42,083 nucleotides of DNA from Bryobacterales bacterium (GCA_022824585.1 JAJDZN010000291.1:1-42083), one strand, 5' to 3'. Positions 1 through 9,921 are shown, counted from the stretch's first letter. Notes: generated by a model from the sequence alone, not told the origin. A program made the numbers and translations.

Positions 1-3000
1 ATCCACACCAGCCTGTTGCGGATCGCGTCACGCTGCGCCACCGACAGGGCGACCACGCCCAGCGTCTGCTCAGGTCGCTGGCGGGAATGCTGGAGAACGG
101 CCTCCACCACAGCCTCGGCCTCGATCGGATTGTTGCGTTTCCTGCCCCGGTCGTACTGGCCTTCCACATAGGTAAACCGCAAGCCCGTGGTCTTGCCCGC
201 TTGGTCCGGGCTTGGCGGACAGATCAATCCGTTGTCATAGAACTCGTGGTTCGAGACCTGGATCAGCGACGGGTGACGGGAGCGGTAGTGCCAGCGCAGC
301 ATGCCGCCGGGCATCGCGCGCGCTTCGCATAGCGAGAGGATGCTCTCCATATCGCCGACTTGTGCCGCTTGGATGTCCGTCTCGTCCTCCTCGGCCCCGG
401 CCTCGTCGCCAGCGCTGACTTGCCGGTCGAAGAACGACGTCGGCGGCATCTGCTTCTGGTCTCCCACCACCACGATCTGCTCGGCGCGCAGAACGGCGCC
501 CATCGCGTCTGCCGGGCGCACCTGACTGGCCTCGTCGATTAACAGCATGTCAAAGACCAGCCCGTCCCGCTTCAGATACTGGGCCACTGACAAAGGGCTC
601 ATCAGGAACACCGGCTTGATGGTTGCGACGGCTTCGCCAGCCTTGTCCAGCAGCGTGCGCAAGCGCATGTGCCGGGTCTTCTTGCCGATCTCGCCGCGCA
701 CAATGCCGATCTGGCCGGACGATCCGTGCGGAAGCGAATCGAAGTGCCGCATCGCGATCTCGTGCGAGGTGAGTGCTTGGAGTCGCAGGTCCAGATTCTT
801 GAACCGCTCTACCTTGCTGGTGCGATCCGCACCGTCCATCTCCCTGAGACGGGGTTCGTCCCGGCACATCCGGTTCCAGACCGCCTCGGCGCGGACAAAT
901 TCGAGTGTCGGCCTGGCGCGTTCGGTGGGCAACCTTTCATCGGCGATGCGCGCTCGGATCTCGTCGAGCCCGAGCTCTGAAGCATGCCTGCCCGCGGAAT
1001 TTAGGCGATGCCACCCTTCGATCGCCTCGGTATCGGCAATCCACTGCCGCAAGCGAGCTAACGCCGCCTCGAATTCCAAGTCGTCGATGCGGGATTGGCC
1101 AAAGGCCTCCTTGACATCCAAGCCGACCGTGTCAACGATGCTCTCCCGTGCCGCGGCCCAAGACTCGCAGGCGTCCCTCAGACCGGCCTCGATGCCGGGG
1201 AGGTTCCAATCGGCCTGGATCGCTGCACATTGGCTGCGCACCCGCTCGCCCGAACCCATGCGGGCGGCTTGTTCGGCGATCCAGCGCAGCGGAGGCAACA
1301 ACGCGTCGACATCCGTGTCTTCCTCGCTCCACGCCATGCCAAGCGTCTGGCGGCCGAGTTCAGACTGCTTCGAAATCGCGCGTCGCTGCGCCCGCGATTC
1401 GAGCAGGCGATCCAAGGCAGCAAGCCGCCCGGCCAAGTCCTTCGGAGCCTCTGCACGGAACACCGACTTGAGCTGCGACACAGCATCCCGGTAGCTGCCG
1501 TTCAGCCAGCGAAACAGCGACTTGCCGCGAACGGCGATCACGAGCCGCGCTTGGTCCCACTCGATCTCAAGAGCGCTCTCAATGACATCTGCCAGCAGGT
1601 CCGCCTTGCCCCGCTGCCAGGCCCCGATCTCCTCGCAAAGCTCCAATGCCGCTTGCGGCCGGTCCACCAGCGCTTGCGTGCGCAGCAGGCCGTGGACGGA
1701 TTGGGGCATTTCCTGTAGTGCGCCAAGCTGCTGCAGCGCCCTTTCGGCGTCGGCAATCCGCTCGCAACCTGCCCAGGTTGCGGCTGCCGGGACTTGCTCA
1801 ACGCTGGTTCGCAGCGCTTCCAGGCGCGCCAGCGCCTGCTGCAAGGCCCCCTCAAGCCGGCGACGCTCGATGGGGTTGAGCCGCTTCGTCGCACCCCGCC
1901 AGCGATGCCGGGCTTCGGTGCCGTGTTGATCGGTCAGAGCGGCCAGTGCAGCGGTTGCCTCGAGCCGCTCGGCGCATTCCTGCCGACCCCACGCATCGGC
2001 ATTCTGGATGGTAAAGTCCGGCGCCGGATGCCCGCTCTCGTTGAGGTCGGCGATCATCCCGATGATCCCGTACGGTGTGTCCCCGCTGAGTTCGTCCGGC
2101 TTGTGCAGCAGGGCTGACATTTGATTGAGGTCGTCCCGCACGCGCCGCACCTGCTCATACGTCTCCGCGTCCGGGGCGGTGGGGCGCCCGAGCGCCAGGG
2201 TCTTGCCCAGTTCTTCGTAGACGTGCTTGCGGTTGGCTTTGTGAGAATGCAGCTCCAGACACAACGGGCCCAGCCCGCACTTCTCTAGCCGGTCGTGAAC
2301 CACGTCCAGGGCGGCTCGCTTTTCCGCCACGAAGAGCACTCGCTTGCCATCGGCGGCGGCACAGCCGATGATGTTCGCGATCGTCTGCGACTTTCCCGTG
2401 CCGGGCGGACCTTGCACTACAAGATTGCGGCCTGACCGAGCGGCGGCGATAACTTGGGTCTGCGACGCGTCGGCATCGAGGATGTGCCCGAGTTCCTTCG
2501 GATCGGCGAAGCGCTGGTCGAGGTTCTCGTCAGGCGCGATAATGCTGGCGCCCGACTCGGCACCACCTACCAGCAAACGGTCGAGGAGCGGATTGCTGTC
2601 ACCGGCGACCCCTTCGTCGGGTGAGAGGTCGTTCCACATCAGGAACTTGGCGAACGAGAAGAACCGCAGTTCCATCACATTGGGCAGCACCTGCCAGCGA
2701 GACTTCAGCGAGACCGCCTCCTGGACCAGCCTGTGATACTCCGATGGCAACCAGTCGCCGCCGTCCGGCAAGTCTGGCAGCGTGAGTTGGAAGTCTGCCC
2801 CCAGCATTGACCTCAGCGAGAGGTTCGCTTCCATGTCCTGGTCGCGGTGGACGAGCTTGAACTGCCCGCGACTGCTGTCCCGCTGCAAGTCCACGGGTAG
2901 CAGCACCAGCGGGGCGTAGCGCTTGATCTCGGAGGACTCGCTCTCGTACCACAGCAGGAAACCGAGCGCGAGGAAAAGCACGTTGACACCCTGCTCCTCC

Positions 3001-3413
3001 TCGATCTCCCGGGCGTCCCGGTAGATCGAGAGCAGCTTCGACTGGAGCCCCTGCTTGGCGAGGGTCGTTCGAAGCTTCGTGTCTGTATGGTGCTCGGCCA
3101 AGGCCGCCGCTTGACCGTCTTCGTCCAGAGGCAGCGGTACTGCTTCCCCAGCGTCATCTTCCGCAGCTGCCCGCTGGGACGGCTCAAACGCCATTCGCTT
3201 GCCCTGGCGGACGAGGATGTCGAAGATCTGATCGGAGCGCTCGTCTTCAAGCTGGACTTGCTTGCCGCGCCCCTTGCCCAACGGGGCGTTGATCAGGGGG
3301 TTGCGCTTGCCGACATCGAGCAGGCCCGCACGCAACGTGTCAAGCGCCTTGGCCAAGGCCGGAGCAGTCGTCCGCGCCTGACTATCCGAGCCTTCCACAG
3401 GATTGCTATCCAT
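1..3413 (-). CDS. DUF4011-type superfamily 1 helicase / AAA protein, 3' end beyond window
   Basis: An open frame of 1137 complete codons starts at an ATG (3413-3411) and runs off the left edge without a stop. SF1 helicase motifs are visible in one frame: Walker A GPPGTGKS at residues 335-342, motif II DEASQ at about 960-964, and motif III GDQKQMPP about 20 residues later. The first ~300 residues match the DUF4011-type N-terminus (LLDVGKRNPLIN near the start, then LWYESESSEIKRYAPLVLLP). The roughly 620-residue gap between motifs I and II is typical of these large helicases, which usually end in the helicase second domain and sometimes a DUF559/Vsr-like nuclease; that part lies outside the window. 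The likely role is ATP-driven nucleic-acid remodelling, and such genes often sit near defence loci. No strong Shine-Dalgarno sequence precedes the start. Confidence 0.9.
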   Translation of the reverse strand, partial: MDSNPVEGSDSQARTTAPALAKALDTLRAGLLDVGKRNPLINAPLGKGRGKQVQLEDERSDQIFDILVRQGKRMAFEPSQRAAAEDDAGEAVPLPLDEDGQAAALAEHHTDTKLRTTLAKQGLQSKLLSIYRDAREIEEEQGVNVLFLALGFLLWYESESSEIKRYAPLVLLPVDLQRDSSRGQFKLVHRDQDMEANLSLRSMLGADFQLTLPDLPDGGDWLPSEYHRLVQEAVSLKSRWQVLPNVMELRFFSFAKFLMWNDLSPDEGVAGDSNPLLDRLLVGGAESGASIIAPDENLDQRFADPKELGHILDADASQTQVIAAARSGRNLVVQGPPGTGKSQTIANIIGCAAADGKRVLFVAEKRAALDVVHDRLEKCGLGPLCLELHSHKANRKHVYEELGKTLALGRPTAPDAETYEQVRRVRDDLNQMSALLHKPDELSGDTPYGIIGMIADLNESGHPAPDFTIQNADAWGRQECAERLEATAALAALTDQHGTEARHRWRGATKRLNPIERRRLEGALQQALARLEALRTSVEQVPAAATWAGCERIADAERALQQLGALQEMPQSVHGLLRTQALVDRPQAALELCEEIGAWQRGKADLLADVIESALEIEWDQARLVIAVRGKSLFRWLNGSYRDAVSQLKSVFRAEAPKDLAGRLAALDRLLESRAQRRAISKQSELGRQTLGMAWSEEDTDVDALLPPLRWIAEQAARMGSGERVRSQCAAIQADWNLPGIEAGLRDACESWAAARESIVDTVGLDVKEAFGQSRIDDLEFEAALARLRQWIADTEAIEGWHRLNSAGRHASELGLDEIRARIADERLPTERARPTLEFVRAEAVWNRMCRDEPRLREMDGADRTSKVERFKNLDLRLQALTSHEIAMRHFDSLPHGSSGQIGIVRGEIGKKTRHMRLRTLLDKAGEAVATIKPVFLMSPLSVAQYLKRDGLVFDMLLIDEASQVRPADAMGAVLRAEQIVVVGDQKQMPPTSFFDRQVSAGDEAGAEEDETDIQAAQVGDMESILSLCEARAMPGGMLRWHYRSRHPSLIQVSNHEFYDNGLICPPSPDQAGKTTGLRFTYVEGQYDRGRKRNNPIEAEAVVEAVLQHSRQRPEQTLGVVALSVAQRDAIRNRLVW

Positions 3414-3634
3414 AAGCGTTGATGTAAGTCCCCGCGGATCTCCGGACTGGGCCGCGGCACAGCCTACAGCCTGGGCACGACAGGATTCGTATCTGTTTCA
3501 GGCACACTTTCTGAGAGCATACAACTCACGGCTAAGGCGCCCCAGCCCAAGGATCGGTTCGAAGGATCGGTTCAACAGTCGAGCCAAGTCGCTCTTGTTC
3601 GTATCGCGAGGCGTGGCGACAGCGGCCCGCAGCC

Positions 3635-6600
3635 TCACCTCGGCAGAGCCTGTAACTCCGCTTGCTTGAGCACCCACTCCCGCAACACGGCGTAGCCCGC
3701 ATCCCCTGTCTCGTAGCGCACGCCTCCTTGATGCCCTTCTTCCTGCCCCGTCTGCACGTTCAGCGGCTTTCTCAGAACCAAGCTGCGCTCGGGATCGGCT
3801 AGGTCCACTCTGGCCTGGAGCTTGCGATAGTTCTCGAGCAATTCGGCGGCATCGATGTGCCCGGCGTCGTCAGGCGGGTTCAGGTACAGCGTGGGCACCC
3901 GTCCCGGTACACCGTGGCACGAGATGCAGGCCCGGTTGTCGCGCTCGCTGATCCGGTTCATTTCGGCGAAGGCATGGTCTCGGAAATGCAAGATGTCCTC
4001 GACAAACATGTCCGACGCATCCAAGCGTCGCCCGCTGTCGAGATCCTGTGCCTCGATTAGCTTCTGCAATTCCTCGCCATATCGCTCGTCGTCGCTGGCA
4101 AGCAGGTTCCGAAGCCGCGTGCGGATTGTGGCCACCGGCTCGTTCTCAACGTGCGCGGCGATCGCCTTGCGCACTTCGGGATTCCGCCGCAGCGCGGGCG
4201 AGGCCGCCAGCTTGGCGGCGAGTTCGCGAGTCTCTTTCGAGGATTCCGGTGAAAACCAGCGCACGAACATCTCGACTACCTGCCGCTTGGCTGCCGCGAT
4301 CGGGTCGATGACTTCGGTCCCGCTGTCGTCCGTGGTGAACTGCGACTTCGCTCCCTCCCAAGGGGCCAGCTTGATGTAGTCCAATCCGAACTTGAATTCC
4401 GGCTCGGCCTCCGGGTTGGTCCCCAGCATCGTCACCGTCAGGAGCGCGTGCTCGCCCGCGAGGTCAAAGACCCCCATCCGCATCGGCCCCGTGGAAGTGA
4501 CTTCCTCGCGATAGTAGTCGGCTTCGTCCAGCACGAGTTTGCCGTCAAACTCAATGCGGACAATGCCATGGGGCGCACCGTGCAGAATCGCCCCGAGCAA
4601 TTCGTACTTGCCCGGCTGCGGCACCGGCACCGCGAACGAGATGTGAGCCCCGACCTTGCCCTCTTCCCAGATCAGTGCATTGTTGTTGCTGGCAACGCCG
4701 CCTGGAATGGCCAAGTCGGTGGTACGGCCGAACGTCAGCTCGGCCACTTCCAAGTCTTCGGCCTCAACCGCGCCCGCGACCGCCTCGGCCACTGTCTGGC
4801 CGCCCTCCCTGAACGCGAGCATCCACTCGGTGGAATCAAGCCAGAGCCGCGGATCGGCTGACAGGTGGCTGAACGCTTGCTTGCGATGCAGGCTGCGGTT
4901 CTCGCCTAGGATGCGGGCGACTAGCGGGGCGTAGGGAGACTCGTCCAGAGTCAGTCCCTCAGCCGGAGCGGGCCTTCCCAGCAGGACGCTCGCCGGCGTT
5001 GCTGTAGCGGCCCGGGTTGGACTCAACTCCAGCAGCATGCGGTAGAACTCCGTCTCTTCGGCCTCGCTGAGACCGTCGAAGTCCCACTTCACCCTCGCCA
5101 GGAAGCCGGCCAAGGCATCTGCGTCGTCTTCTCGCTCGGTGTCCGCGTACAACCGCAGTACTTCTAGCAGCGGTGCCAAGGCATCGCGGCGGGCCGGCAG
5201 TGAAAGCTCGCCAGGGTTAGCCAAGGCTCGCGCGGCGATCGCCACGATGCTTGGATCGGCGGTCCGCAGCAACGACATGATCGTGTCCTGCAAGGGCTTG
5301 TGGGTAACGCCGCGAGCCCCCTCAAGGGCAATCGAGCGCCACGGCGCGTCGGCTTGAACCTCGTCCTGATACACAGCCAGCACCGCCTTGCCGAAGAGCG
5401 CGGTCGCGCCGGGGGTGCTGTAAGCAAATTGGCCCGGGCTCTGCTGGTTGGCACGTTCCATGTAGTGCGACGCGGCCATGGCGGTGAGCCGGCGGTCCAG
5501 CAGTTGCCTGCGCTCGGGCGGGGCGGTCTCCCGCCAGTCGAGCAATTCGCGGAAGAGCGATGCAAGTTCCGGATACTGCTGCGCTGCAAACTGCTCGCGA
5601 GTGATGTTGTTGACCTGGCCGTTGACGATGAACAGCGAGATCGTCGAGTAGCGCAGTGCCATGTCGACGTGGGCTTCGGGCTCTTCGCGCAGCAGCGCGT
5701 CAATCCAAGCTTGGTTGATGGGCTCGCGCATGGGCGGATTCCAGACCCACCAGTGCCACGCGGCCTTGAAAGCGTAAGCCCTCACGCCGGGGTGGGGATC
5801 CACCATGCCGGCGGTCAGGATGCCAGCCAGCTCGGACAGGTCCACTTCCACACCACTGCCGGGCAAATGTGCTCGCGTCACCAACGCATGCATGACCGAC
5901 TGGCGCGTGCGGTCCCTTCCGTTACGGAAGGCCTCAAAGAGTTCACTCCAACCGCCTCCATCTAATAGCAGTTGTCGCAGCGACCAGAACGCGGCTTCGC
6001 GGCAGCTCTTAACCGGATCGTCGAAATGCTCAATCAGAGTGGGCACGGCATCGTGCGCCATCGCACCGCCAAGAGCTAAAAGGCCGTAATATCTGACCTG
6101 TGGGTAAGGACTGCTCGCAAACTCCTTGAATAATTTCGTGTGCTCGGGGCTTGCCGCAGCCTGAGCGGCCCGTGCCTTGGCAAGTGACTCTAGGAAACCG
6201 TCCTCAGGAGCCAGTGCAAACTCGTGTTCGGCGTCAGCCTCTGGAGCGGGATGGAGACGGCTCAGGGCTCTGATAACGTAAGCGCTGGTGACGAATCCTG
6301 TCGCAGCCGCGGCATTCCACAGGCCGTAGGGGTACTGGTTGTCTAGAAGCCATCGCACACCCCTGCTGACCACAGGATCCTCGGCCGTATAGCCAGCGGC
6401 CTCAAGCGCTATCAATGCGACCGCTGTGGCAGCAGGATAGCTGTGGTCGTCGGGACGCAGCCATTCGCCGTCCGCACCAGCCTTGCCGGGCTCGAAGCCC
6501 CAGCCTCCGTCCTCCCGCTGGAGAGCGAGGATCCGGCTCAGATCGGTGGCTGCCCTGGCTCGCAGGTCGGCATCCAACTGCTCCGCCTCCGCAATGCGAC

Positions 6601-8422
6601 GCGGGGAGTTGGTGAGCTTGCGTACCTGCTCGACATAATCGGACGGCCAGACGCGGTGCGCGAACTCGACCCGGTGGCCGTAGTCGTCGGTGACCCGGAT
6701 GTCGTCGCCGGTGGCGAGAATCTTGCGCCCCTTCTCTTCGATGCCGAAGAAGTAGCGCGGCTCGCCAGTGTCGCGCCACGCGCGCTCCAAGACCTCGGCC
6801 CCAAACTTGAAGACCACGTTGGGCCCGAAGTTCGAGCCTCGTCCCGCCGCATTGATGCCTTTCGGGTCGGCGGTCTGGAGCACGTAGTTCGCGGTGCGCT
6901 GTTGCCACTGCGCGTGCACCTGCTTCGGGTTGTGCGTGCGCTCGTGCAACACGATGTTGCGACCGGCAACCCGGGTGCCGGCCGGCCCGTCACCCAGATC
7001 GTTCGGCGCGACGCTGGTATTGACCGCCGCGTCCTTGAGTTCGTTGGTCAGGCGGAGCGACTCGTACATCGTGTTGACCAAGCGCCGGTAGTTTTGCTCG
7101 ACCCCGTGCGGGCCGTACCCGTTGCGAAACGCATCCGCCACGCCCCAGACGCCGCTCTGGGTGTGGCAGCTCATGCAGTTCTCCCCAAACAGGGCTGTTG
7201 CGTCGCGGACTCGACGGTGCAGCGCTATATTGCGCGGGCGGTGGATGAGCCAGGCATCGATCTCGGCAACGTGGTAGTACACGCCCTGTCGCACGGCCTT
7301 GACGGGATCGGAATACGGTGCCGGATCGAAGAGGCGCACCTGCATCTCGTAGTGCGGCTGGTTCGCCTCCACGCGCAGGTAGTAGGTCTCCCCGGGCTCG
7401 AGCTGACGGGTCACGAATGTCCGAAACGAGCGATCTTGCTGGTGCGCGCGCTCGTTGATCGCCCGGCCCTCTTCGTACGTGTAGACCGGCACGGGGCCAT
7501 CGATGACCGTGGCGGACGGGTGCACGTACGGAATCGGATTGAAGTTTGAGAAGTCGCGGCTATTGGGTACGTCTCGCTCGCTCAGCTCCTCCGCGCTCGG
7601 CCGGCCCTGCTTGTAGAAGCGAATGCGAGCGCTGACTACGGGCTCCGCGATCTGGAGATTGGCACTGAGGTACTGGGGGGAAGTTCCGTCGTAGTCGATG
7701 CGGTACCAGTCGTCGGGGGTGTCGCCGGTGCGGGTGTTGTTGTAGTACTCGACATCATCGGCACCGCCGACGACGTACAGAGTGCCATTCTCGTCCGCTT
7801 CGCTGAGCCGAAGCAGCGTGGCCTGTTCGGGTGCGTTGTTCGGTTCCGCTTCCAAGGTCAAGGACTCCGACGAAAGGGCGGAGATCGGTCGGATCGCTAC
7901 GTCCAAGTCGACACTATCCACGGCGGGGGTGACGGTCGGCAGCGGCGTCGCCAGCGGTGCCAGACCCGTATCGTGCGGGATTGGCCCAAGTGGTTGCTCG
8001 CGATCCAGCACCGGCTCGATGCGGATCGAATATTTGCCCGAAACCGGGGCGCGATAGACCAAATGCAGGTCGGGGTCAAGGGCGTGCAGCACCTTGGACC
8101 AACTTGTAGTGGCGATAACGGCGGAATCGCCCCGATCACCCGTGAAACCGGAATCCGGCAGACCCGGGCCAGACCAGTGGACTTCGATTCGAGCGTTCGG
8201 CGGCAGGGCGGATGGCTCTACCAGTTGGAGGGAGACGTCGAATGCCCTGCCCTCCTCTAGGGTCCACTCCTCGCTCCACTGTGCGCCAACGGAGACGGTC
8301 TGGGAATAGCCTGACCCCTCCGTCAGGGATAACCCCGGAGTGGAGGCAAGCAACAGCGGGACCGCGTACGCAAACAGCGGCAGCCACGGGCGGAGGATCG
8401 GCTTGAAGCGCTTTCTATCCAC
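3635..8422 (-). CDS. Exported mosaic protein: cytochrome c, cyclase-like, HEAT repeats, sugar-binding-like domain, cytochrome c
   Basis: The protein has 1595 aa. A basic N-terminus and a hydrophobic stretch (about residues 14-33) suggest export. Residues 40-370 are beta-rich. A first haem motif CMSCH lies at 416-420. Residues about 625-745 resemble squalene-cyclase/prenyltransferase alpha-barrel repeats (LQREDGGWGFE, then GVRWLLDNQYPYGLWN). Alanine-rich helical repeats of HEAT type follow (about 750-1120). A jelly-roll-like region (about 1260-1350) reads PGKYELLGAI ... GLDYIKLAPW, like a carbohydrate-binding module. A second haem motif CISCH is at 1499-1503. Similar multi-domain HEAT/cytochrome proteins are known from Acidobacteriota and Planctomycetota, with no assigned reaction. 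Periplasmic electron transfer tied to polysaccharide or terpenoid handling is inference. It stands alone, with about 220 bp to the helicase gene. Confidence 0.88.
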   Translation of the reverse strand: MDRKRFKPILRPWLPLFAYAVPLLLASTPGLSLTEGSGYSQTVSVGAQWSEEWTLEEGRAFDVSLQLVEPSALPPNARIEVHWSGPGLPDSGFTGDRGDSAVIATTSWSKVLHALDPDLHLVYRAPVSGKYSIRIEPVLDREQPLGPIPHDTGLAPLATPLPTVTPAVDSVDLDVAIRPISALSSESLTLEAEPNNAPEQATLLRLSEADENGTLYVVGGADDVEYYNNTRTGDTPDDWYRIDYDGTSPQYLSANLQIAEPVVSARIRFYKQGRPSAEELSERDVPNSRDFSNFNPIPYVHPSATVIDGPVPVYTYEEGRAINERAHQQDRSFRTFVTRQLEPGETYYLRVEANQPHYEMQVRLFDPAPYSDPVKAVRQGVYYHVAEIDAWLIHRPRNIALHRRVRDATALFGENCMSCHTQSGVWGVADAFRNGYGPHGVEQNYRRLVNTMYESLRLTNELKDAAVNTSVAPNDLGDGPAGTRVAGRNIVLHERTHNPKQVHAQWQQRTANYVLQTADPKGINAAGRGSNFGPNVVFKFGAEVLERAWRDTGEPRYFFGIEEKGRKILATGDDIRVTDDYGHRVEFAHRVWPSDYVEQVRKLTNSPRRIAEAEQLDADLRARAATDLSRILALQREDGGWGFEPGKAGADGEWLRPDDHSYPAATAVALIALEAAGYTAEDPVVSRGVRWLLDNQYPYGLWNAAAATGFVTSAYVIRALSRLHPAPEADAEHEFALAPEDGFLESLAKARAAQAAASPEHTKLFKEFASSPYPQVRYYGLLALGGAMAHDAVPTLIEHFDDPVKSCREAAFWSLRQLLLDGGGWSELFEAFRNGRDRTRQSVMHALVTRAHLPGSGVEVDLSELAGILTAGMVDPHPGVRAYAFKAAWHWWVWNPPMREPINQAWIDALLREEPEAHVDMALRYSTISLFIVNGQVNNITREQFAAQQYPELASLFRELLDWRETAPPERRQLLDRRLTAMAASHYMERANQQSPGQFAYSTPGATALFGKAVLAVYQDEVQADAPWRSIALEGARGVTHKPLQDTIMSLLRTADPSIVAIAARALANPGELSLPARRDALAPLLEVLRLYADTEREDDADALAGFLARVKWDFDGLSEAEETEFYRMLLELSPTRAATATPASVLLGRPAPAEGLTLDESPYAPLVARILGENRSLHRKQAFSHLSADPRLWLDSTEWMLAFREGGQTVAEAVAGAVEAEDLEVAELTFGRTTDLAIPGGVASNNNALIWEEGKVGAHISFAVPVPQPGKYELLGAILHGAPHGIVRIEFDGKLVLDEADYYREEVTSTGPMRMGVFDLAGEHALLTVTMLGTNPEAEPEFKFGLDYIKLAPWEGAKSQFTTDDSGTEVIDPIAAAKRQVVEMFVRWFSPESSKETRELAAKLAASPALRRNPEVRKAIAAHVENEPVATIRTRLRNLLASDDERYGEELQKLIEAQDLDSGRRLDASDMFVEDILHFRDHAFAEMNRISERDNRACISCHGVPGRVPTLYLNPPDDAGHIDAAELLENYRKLQARVDLADPERSLVLRKPLNVQTGQEEGHQGGVRYETGDAGYAVLREWVLKQAELQALPR

Positions 8423-8599
8423 AAGCTTCCGCTTAAATATTATCGGAATCGAGCCGCGCTGAGCGCGAACCTAGCTGCATTTCCAGCGACGCTGCACTCT
8501 GTCCTGTTTCGGCGAGTCCCTTCGGCCGGGCTCACAGCGGCGTAAGACTCAAGAGCGGCCAACCATGTGCAGGCCACTCTGTGATGAAGGCACGCGGAA

Positions 8600-9403
8600 T
8601 CACAGGGCAGGCTCCAGGTCCGAGTTGACAAGCACCTTCCAGTCCTCCTCCATAGGCGCTTCGGAATGGGAGGCGCCAGGAAGAAGAGGAACGGATTGTC
8701 GCGCTTCGGACCTGACGTAGCCTCTGAGGGTGTCCGCGCGATTGCCGGAATCAACCAGCGAGAGCAGATAGCCGAGCCGTTGCACCCACGGAATCGGCGC
8801 AGTCTGTGCGGCCGACAAGAGTTTCTGGGGATCAATCTGGGCCGCGAGTCTGGCGAGCACGGCGGCAACTTGGTCAAGCCCGCCGACGCGTTGGCAGTAG
8901 CCAACCAGATCAATGGCTGTTGCCTCCGGAGTTGAGACGCGGATCGTGCCGCGCGGTGTGTCGAAGAACTGGGCGGGCACCATTCTGAGCTGCTCACGAA
9001 CGATGAATACAGCACGGACCTGGCCGCACTCGATTGGGCGCAGAGGATCTTGGACAAGCACTTGGAATTGCTCGGGGCTGTGCTGGGCCGCTCCGTGGTA
9101 CTGCGCCGCAGATAGCAAGCCCGCATAGTAGGGTCGTGCGCGGATACGCATGATGCTCGGGATGAATTGTTCTGCCGGCAGGCATCCCAACGAGCGGTAT
9201 TCTGGCGGAACGATTACGTAGAAATCCCGCGCTGGCTGCGCGATTATGCTTTTCCGCGCCAGCAGGCCGAAGGCGAGCATGGCGGCGGCAGCCGACACAC
9301 CGAGTGCTTCGCGGGCGTCACTCAAAGTGAAGTGATACTGCCCGGAAGAGGCGAGGCTGTCGACGTAATCGCGGGCGGCTGGCCCGCTCGGATTCCAAAT
9401 CAT
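8600..9403 (-). CDS. AbiEi-family type IV antitoxin-like protein, orphan
   Basis: The protein has 267 aa. I chose the ATG at 9403 (MIWNPSGPAARDYVDSL) because the similarity to AbiEi-type proteins begins there; the longer frame to 9634 adds low-complexity residues. The N-terminal winged-helix region (LSDAREALGVSAAAAMLAFGLLARK) is followed by the typical RPYYAGLLSAAQYHGAAQ stretch, and later by ATAIDLVGYCQRVGGLDQVAAVLARL. In AbiE systems this protein represses transcription and neutralises a nucleotidyltransferase toxin, AbiEii, encoded just downstream. Here only about 180 bp separate the stop from the next gene, and no AbiEii frame exists on either side, so it is an orphan antitoxin. An unrelated nucleotidyltransferase-fold gene lies at 18.0 kb. 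Confidence 0.82.
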   Translation of the reverse strand: MIWNPSGPAARDYVDSLASSGQYHFTLSDAREALGVSAAAAMLAFGLLARKSIIAQPARDFYVIVPPEYRSLGCLPAEQFIPSIMRIRARPYYAGLLSAAQYHGAAQHSPEQFQVLVQDPLRPIECGQVRAVFIVREQLRMVPAQFFDTPRGTIRVSTPEATAIDLVGYCQRVGGLDQVAAVLARLAAQIDPQKLLSAAQTAPIPWVQRLGYLLSLVDSGNRADTLRGYVRSEARQSVPLLPGASHSEAPMEEDWKVLVNSDLEPAL

Positions 9404-9636
9404 CGTTGTAAAACTACATATTCTAAACGTTATACAAAAGGTGAACTGGTCTCTCTGGTTCGAGGCCGGTCTGGGGCCTTGCTCAACGCCCCTTGCTTGC
9501 AGAAGCCGATAGCTTGGCTTGGCACCTTCCTCGGAAGCCGACGGCCGCCAGATCTGACCAACGGCCTGGTGAGGCGGACAACTCGAAAGCGATCCAGTGC
9601 GGATGTATCCTGCAAGCTCTCCAATTCCGCTCAAAG

Positions 9637-9692
9637 TTTCAATTGGCCGATATATGAACTTTCATTTGGACGCTCGTCAAACTTTCAATTGG
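9637..9692. repeat. Three direct repeats TTTCAATTGG, 23-bp period
   Basis: TTTCAATTGG occurs at 9637 and 9683, with a one-mismatch copy TTTCATTTGG at 9660. The spacing is exactly 23 bp twice, about two helical turns. The last two copies extend to CTTTCAwTTGGACG, and the third runs into a small palindrome GGACggtGTCC. They sit just upstream of the AAA_14/DUF4143 remnant and look like operator iterons for that lost gene. Confidence 0.7.
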
Positions 9693-9716
9693 ACGGTGTC
9701 CGACACGCGTTTCTAG

Positions 9717-9815
9717 CGTCGATCGAGCGAGCGCCGCCTCGGCGAAGCACAGGAGGACTCTACGGCCGTACTGACACACGGCCCGCGTCAGTACGACAAG
9801 ACCACACTCGCGCAG
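9717..9815 (+). pseudogene. AAA_14/DUF4143-type ATPase, N-terminal fragment
   Basis: In the frame that opens at 9717 (after TAG 9714-9716) the sequence reads SSERRLGEAQEDSTAVLTHG and then GPRQYDKTTLAQFT. That matches the P-loop start of AAA_14/DUF4143 ATPases, whose usual signature is GPRQxGKTTLA. The P-loop glycine before Lys is replaced by Asp, no start codon is present, and nothing recognisable as the rest of this ~400-aa family follows. I read it as a decayed stub. The three 23-bp repeats immediately upstream were probably its control region. Confidence 0.55.
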
Positions 9816-9921
9816 TTCACGTGCGCGCCGGACGTCGGCAGTTGGCGAGGAAAATCCTTCGACTCTAGTCGGCGGCCTTTCGTGGACGTGCTCTGCCGCC
9901 CAACACATGTATCCTGCGACT

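Noticed and set aside
547..1494. 315-codon plus-strand open frame
   Set aside because: It lies antisense to the helicase, whose SF1 motifs all fall in one minus-strand frame; the plus product is Ser/Arg-rich with no domain.
6443..7549. 368-codon plus-strand open frame
   Set aside because: It is antisense to the HEAT/cytochrome gene and shows no family features.
8600..9634. Longer AbiEi start at 9634
   Set aside because: The extra 77 residues are low-complexity and have no similarity to the family; the ATG at 9403 begins the conserved region.
9637..9692. CRISPR-like direct repeats
   Set aside because: Only three 10-14 bp units with 23-bp period; repeats and spacers are far too short for CRISPR and no cas genes are near.
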